The notes under the pieces: model-generated | What the model was told of the DNA's origin: nothing | What the model saw: only the letters and a program-made list of their open reading frames with translations | Database searches by the model: none | In this document: positions 5,915 through 7,135 of the stretch, piece after piece | Numbering within the stretch: the stretch's first letter is position 1 | How the letters are laid out: every line of letters begins with the position of its first letter | Assembly (NCBI GenBank): GCA_003228415.1 | Contig: QIDL01000011.1 | Span: 1 to 7,135 of the forward strand | DNA from: Gammaproteobacteria bacterium | Lineage (GTDB): Bacteria > Pseudomonadota > Gammaproteobacteria > Pseudomonadales > Azotimanducaceae | Length of the DNA stretch: 7,135 nt | Reading direction: 5' to 3' | Position numbers and translations under genes: made by a program

Positions 5915-7135
5915 AGCGCACCTTAACGTCGTCCAGGTAGGTCAAGGCGACCGGTTCCGTCATGAATACGTCTTTGCCGTCTTCGCGCCTCACCACAATG
6001 TGCTGCAGCCACTGCTCATTGTTCGTTTCCGGATAATCCACTCGGTAATGGGCACCGCGACTTTCGGTCCGCATCTTCGCCCCACGTGCAAATATCTCGG
6101 CCAGCAGGAGCATCGCATCTAATTCCAGCGCCCAGATCCACTCGACGTTGTACTGTTCGATATCCGACAGACACATGGACGCAGCGCTCTCGCGCAACTC
6201 CCGCACGCGCTCGACGGCTGCCTCCAGGCGGCTTTCGTCTCTCAAAATGCCTACGTCGAAATACATCGTCTGCCGAAGCTCTTCATAGATGTCACCCGGG
6301 CGCTTCGCAGCCTTTTTGTCAGACTTGAGCAGCGATCTAAGGCGCTCCCGCTCCTCATGCATCCGGCGCGCGCTCACCGGGTCGGCCTCCTTGCGCCGGC
6401 CAGCGCGCAGGGCCGCATTGCGCCCGGCGATCTCTCCGAAAACCATGCACTCCGTCAATGCGTTGCCGGCCAGGCGGTTTGCACCGTGCGTGGCACCCAC
6501 GATCTCTCCGCATGCGTACAGGCCAGGCACGCGGGTCTCCGCCTCTACGTTGACTCTCACGCCGCCCAGAGTGAAGTGATAGGTTGGCGCCACCTCTATC
6601 CGGTCCGGGTTTATGCCCAGTTTCACAGGCCAGACGTAGGAGCGAGCGCGGTCTCGTCGCAGCTCCTCGAAGTTCTCAATCCAGCGCGTGTCTTGCCATA
6701 CGCCGCCATGCTCGGTCCCGCGTCCCTCCTGGATTTCCTGGAAGATTCGCTGGCTCAGGATGTCGCGCGGCATGTTCTCCTTCTCGTCGGGGAAGTCCTT
6801 CTCCATGAAGCGCTGCTCCTCGGCGTTGTACAGGCGCAGCCCGAGCTTCCATAGCTGGCTGCTGTTCACTGCCACGCCGCGCAGCGTGTCCGGCCAAACA
6901 AACGCCGTCGGAAAGAACTGATGCATCTCCGGATCGATCAGCTCGGCTCCCGCGCGGTACGCCATCGCGATGCCGTCTCCGGTCGAGCCAGTTTCCATAT
7001 CGGTCACCTTGTACATCATGCCGGCCCCGCCCGTGGCCAAGATGACTGAGCCGGCAGAAATCACCACGAAATCACCGGTTTGCAGGTCGATGGCGGTTGC
7101 ACCGCGTACTTCCCCCTGATCGACAACGATCTGCG
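5904..7135 (-). CDS. FAD-dependent oxidoreductase, SdhA/FrdA family (5' end cut by window)
   Basis: The frame is open from the right window edge to the TAG at 5906-5904 and gives 409 residues; roughly the first 160 residues, including the FAD-binding GxGxxG and any flavin-linking His, lie outside. Residue numbers here count from a GTG at 7067, which is internal. Family landmarks are ILATGGAG at 9-16, RFMEKDFP at 86-93, PRD at 100-102, PTYHFTLGGV at 161-170, GLYACGEIVGATHGANR at 182-198, and ESRGAHYRVDYPE at 335-347 in the C-terminal domain. The catalytic-type Arg101, His164 and Arg198 are kept. The His of QFHPT is replaced by Phe52, and the TEGxRGEGG proton-relay segment is replaced by NSSQLWKLG (68-76). 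It therefore belongs to the family but may not act on succinate or fumarate. The coupled [2Fe-2S] protein is its likely electron partner. L-aspartate oxidase and archaeal thiol:fumarate reductase subunit A are related alternatives. Confidence 0.9.
   Translation of the reverse strand, partial: QIVVDQGEVRGATAIDLQTGDFVVISAGSVILATGGAGMMYKVTDMETGSTGDGIAMAYRAGAELIDPEMHQFFPTAFVWPDTLRGVAVNSSQLWKLGLRLYNAEEQRFMEKDFPDEKENMPRDILSQRIFQEIQEGRGTEHGGVWQDTRWIENFEELRRDRARSYVWPVKLGINPDRIEVAPTYHFTLGGVRVNVEAETRVPGLYACGEIVGATHGANRLAGNALTECMVFGEIAGRNAALRAGRRKEADPVSARRMHEERERLRSLLKSDKKAAKRPGDIYEELRQTMYFDVGILRDESRLEAAVERVRELRESAASMCLSDIEQYNVEWIWALELDAMLLLAEIFARGAKMRTESRGAHYRVDYPETNNEQWLQHIVVRREDGKDVFMTEPVALTYLDDVKVRYEQ

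Noticed and set aside
7065..7067. GTG at 7067 as the true start of the flavoprotein
   Set aside because: The frame stays open upstream to the window edge and encodes 22 more residues (including VRGATAIDLQTGDF) that match the SdhA/FrdA family, so this GTG is an internal Val and the gene is cut by the window.

Overview
The window is 7,135 bases of bacterial DNA in which every supported gene lies on the minus strand, so transcription runs from the right end towards the left. It reads as ordinary chromosomal metabolic and transport sequence. No RNA gene, mobile element, CRISPR array or phage gene was seen. The solute-binding lipoprotein has a lipobox followed by a long Glu/Ala/Pro-rich acidic linker, a style common in Chloroflexota (for example Anaerolineae). 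That phylum is my best guess from gene style alone, not a firm assignment.

In transcript order, the right end (7135 to 5904) carries the C-terminal two thirds of a flavoprotein of the succinate dehydrogenase/fumarate reductase family. It overlaps by 11 bases a small 123-residue protein (5914 to 5543) that matches only the N-terminal [2Fe-2S] half of SdhB/FrdB. The C-terminal half, which normally carries the 4Fe-4S and 3Fe-4S clusters, is absent and is not encoded in the following gap. The flavoprotein keeps some SdhA/FrdA catalytic residues (the Arg of the RD motif, the His before TLGG, the Arg of HGANR). It has Phe in place of the His of the QFHPT motif and lacks the Glu/Arg proton-relay motif. 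This pair is the most unusual part of the window.

A 126-base gap (5417 to 5542) follows, with a weak inverted repeat and a possible extended -10 promoter. It leads into a complete five-gene peptide/nickel-type (family 5) ABC importer operon: binding lipoprotein (5416 to 3758), two permeases (3595 to 2663 and 2650 to 1736) and two ATPases (1696 to 698 and 701 to 1, the last cut by the window's left end). After the binding-protein gene there is a perfect 14-bp stem-loop without a U-tract. Next, just before the first permease, come alternative short hairpins, one of which covers the ribosome-binding site. Both are plausible means of making much more binding protein than membrane complex.

Together the genes suggest uptake of a small solute (peptide, or another compound handled by this broad family) beside a non-canonical soluble FAD/[2Fe-2S] oxidoreductase. 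A functional link is an inference from adjacency and shared orientation only.
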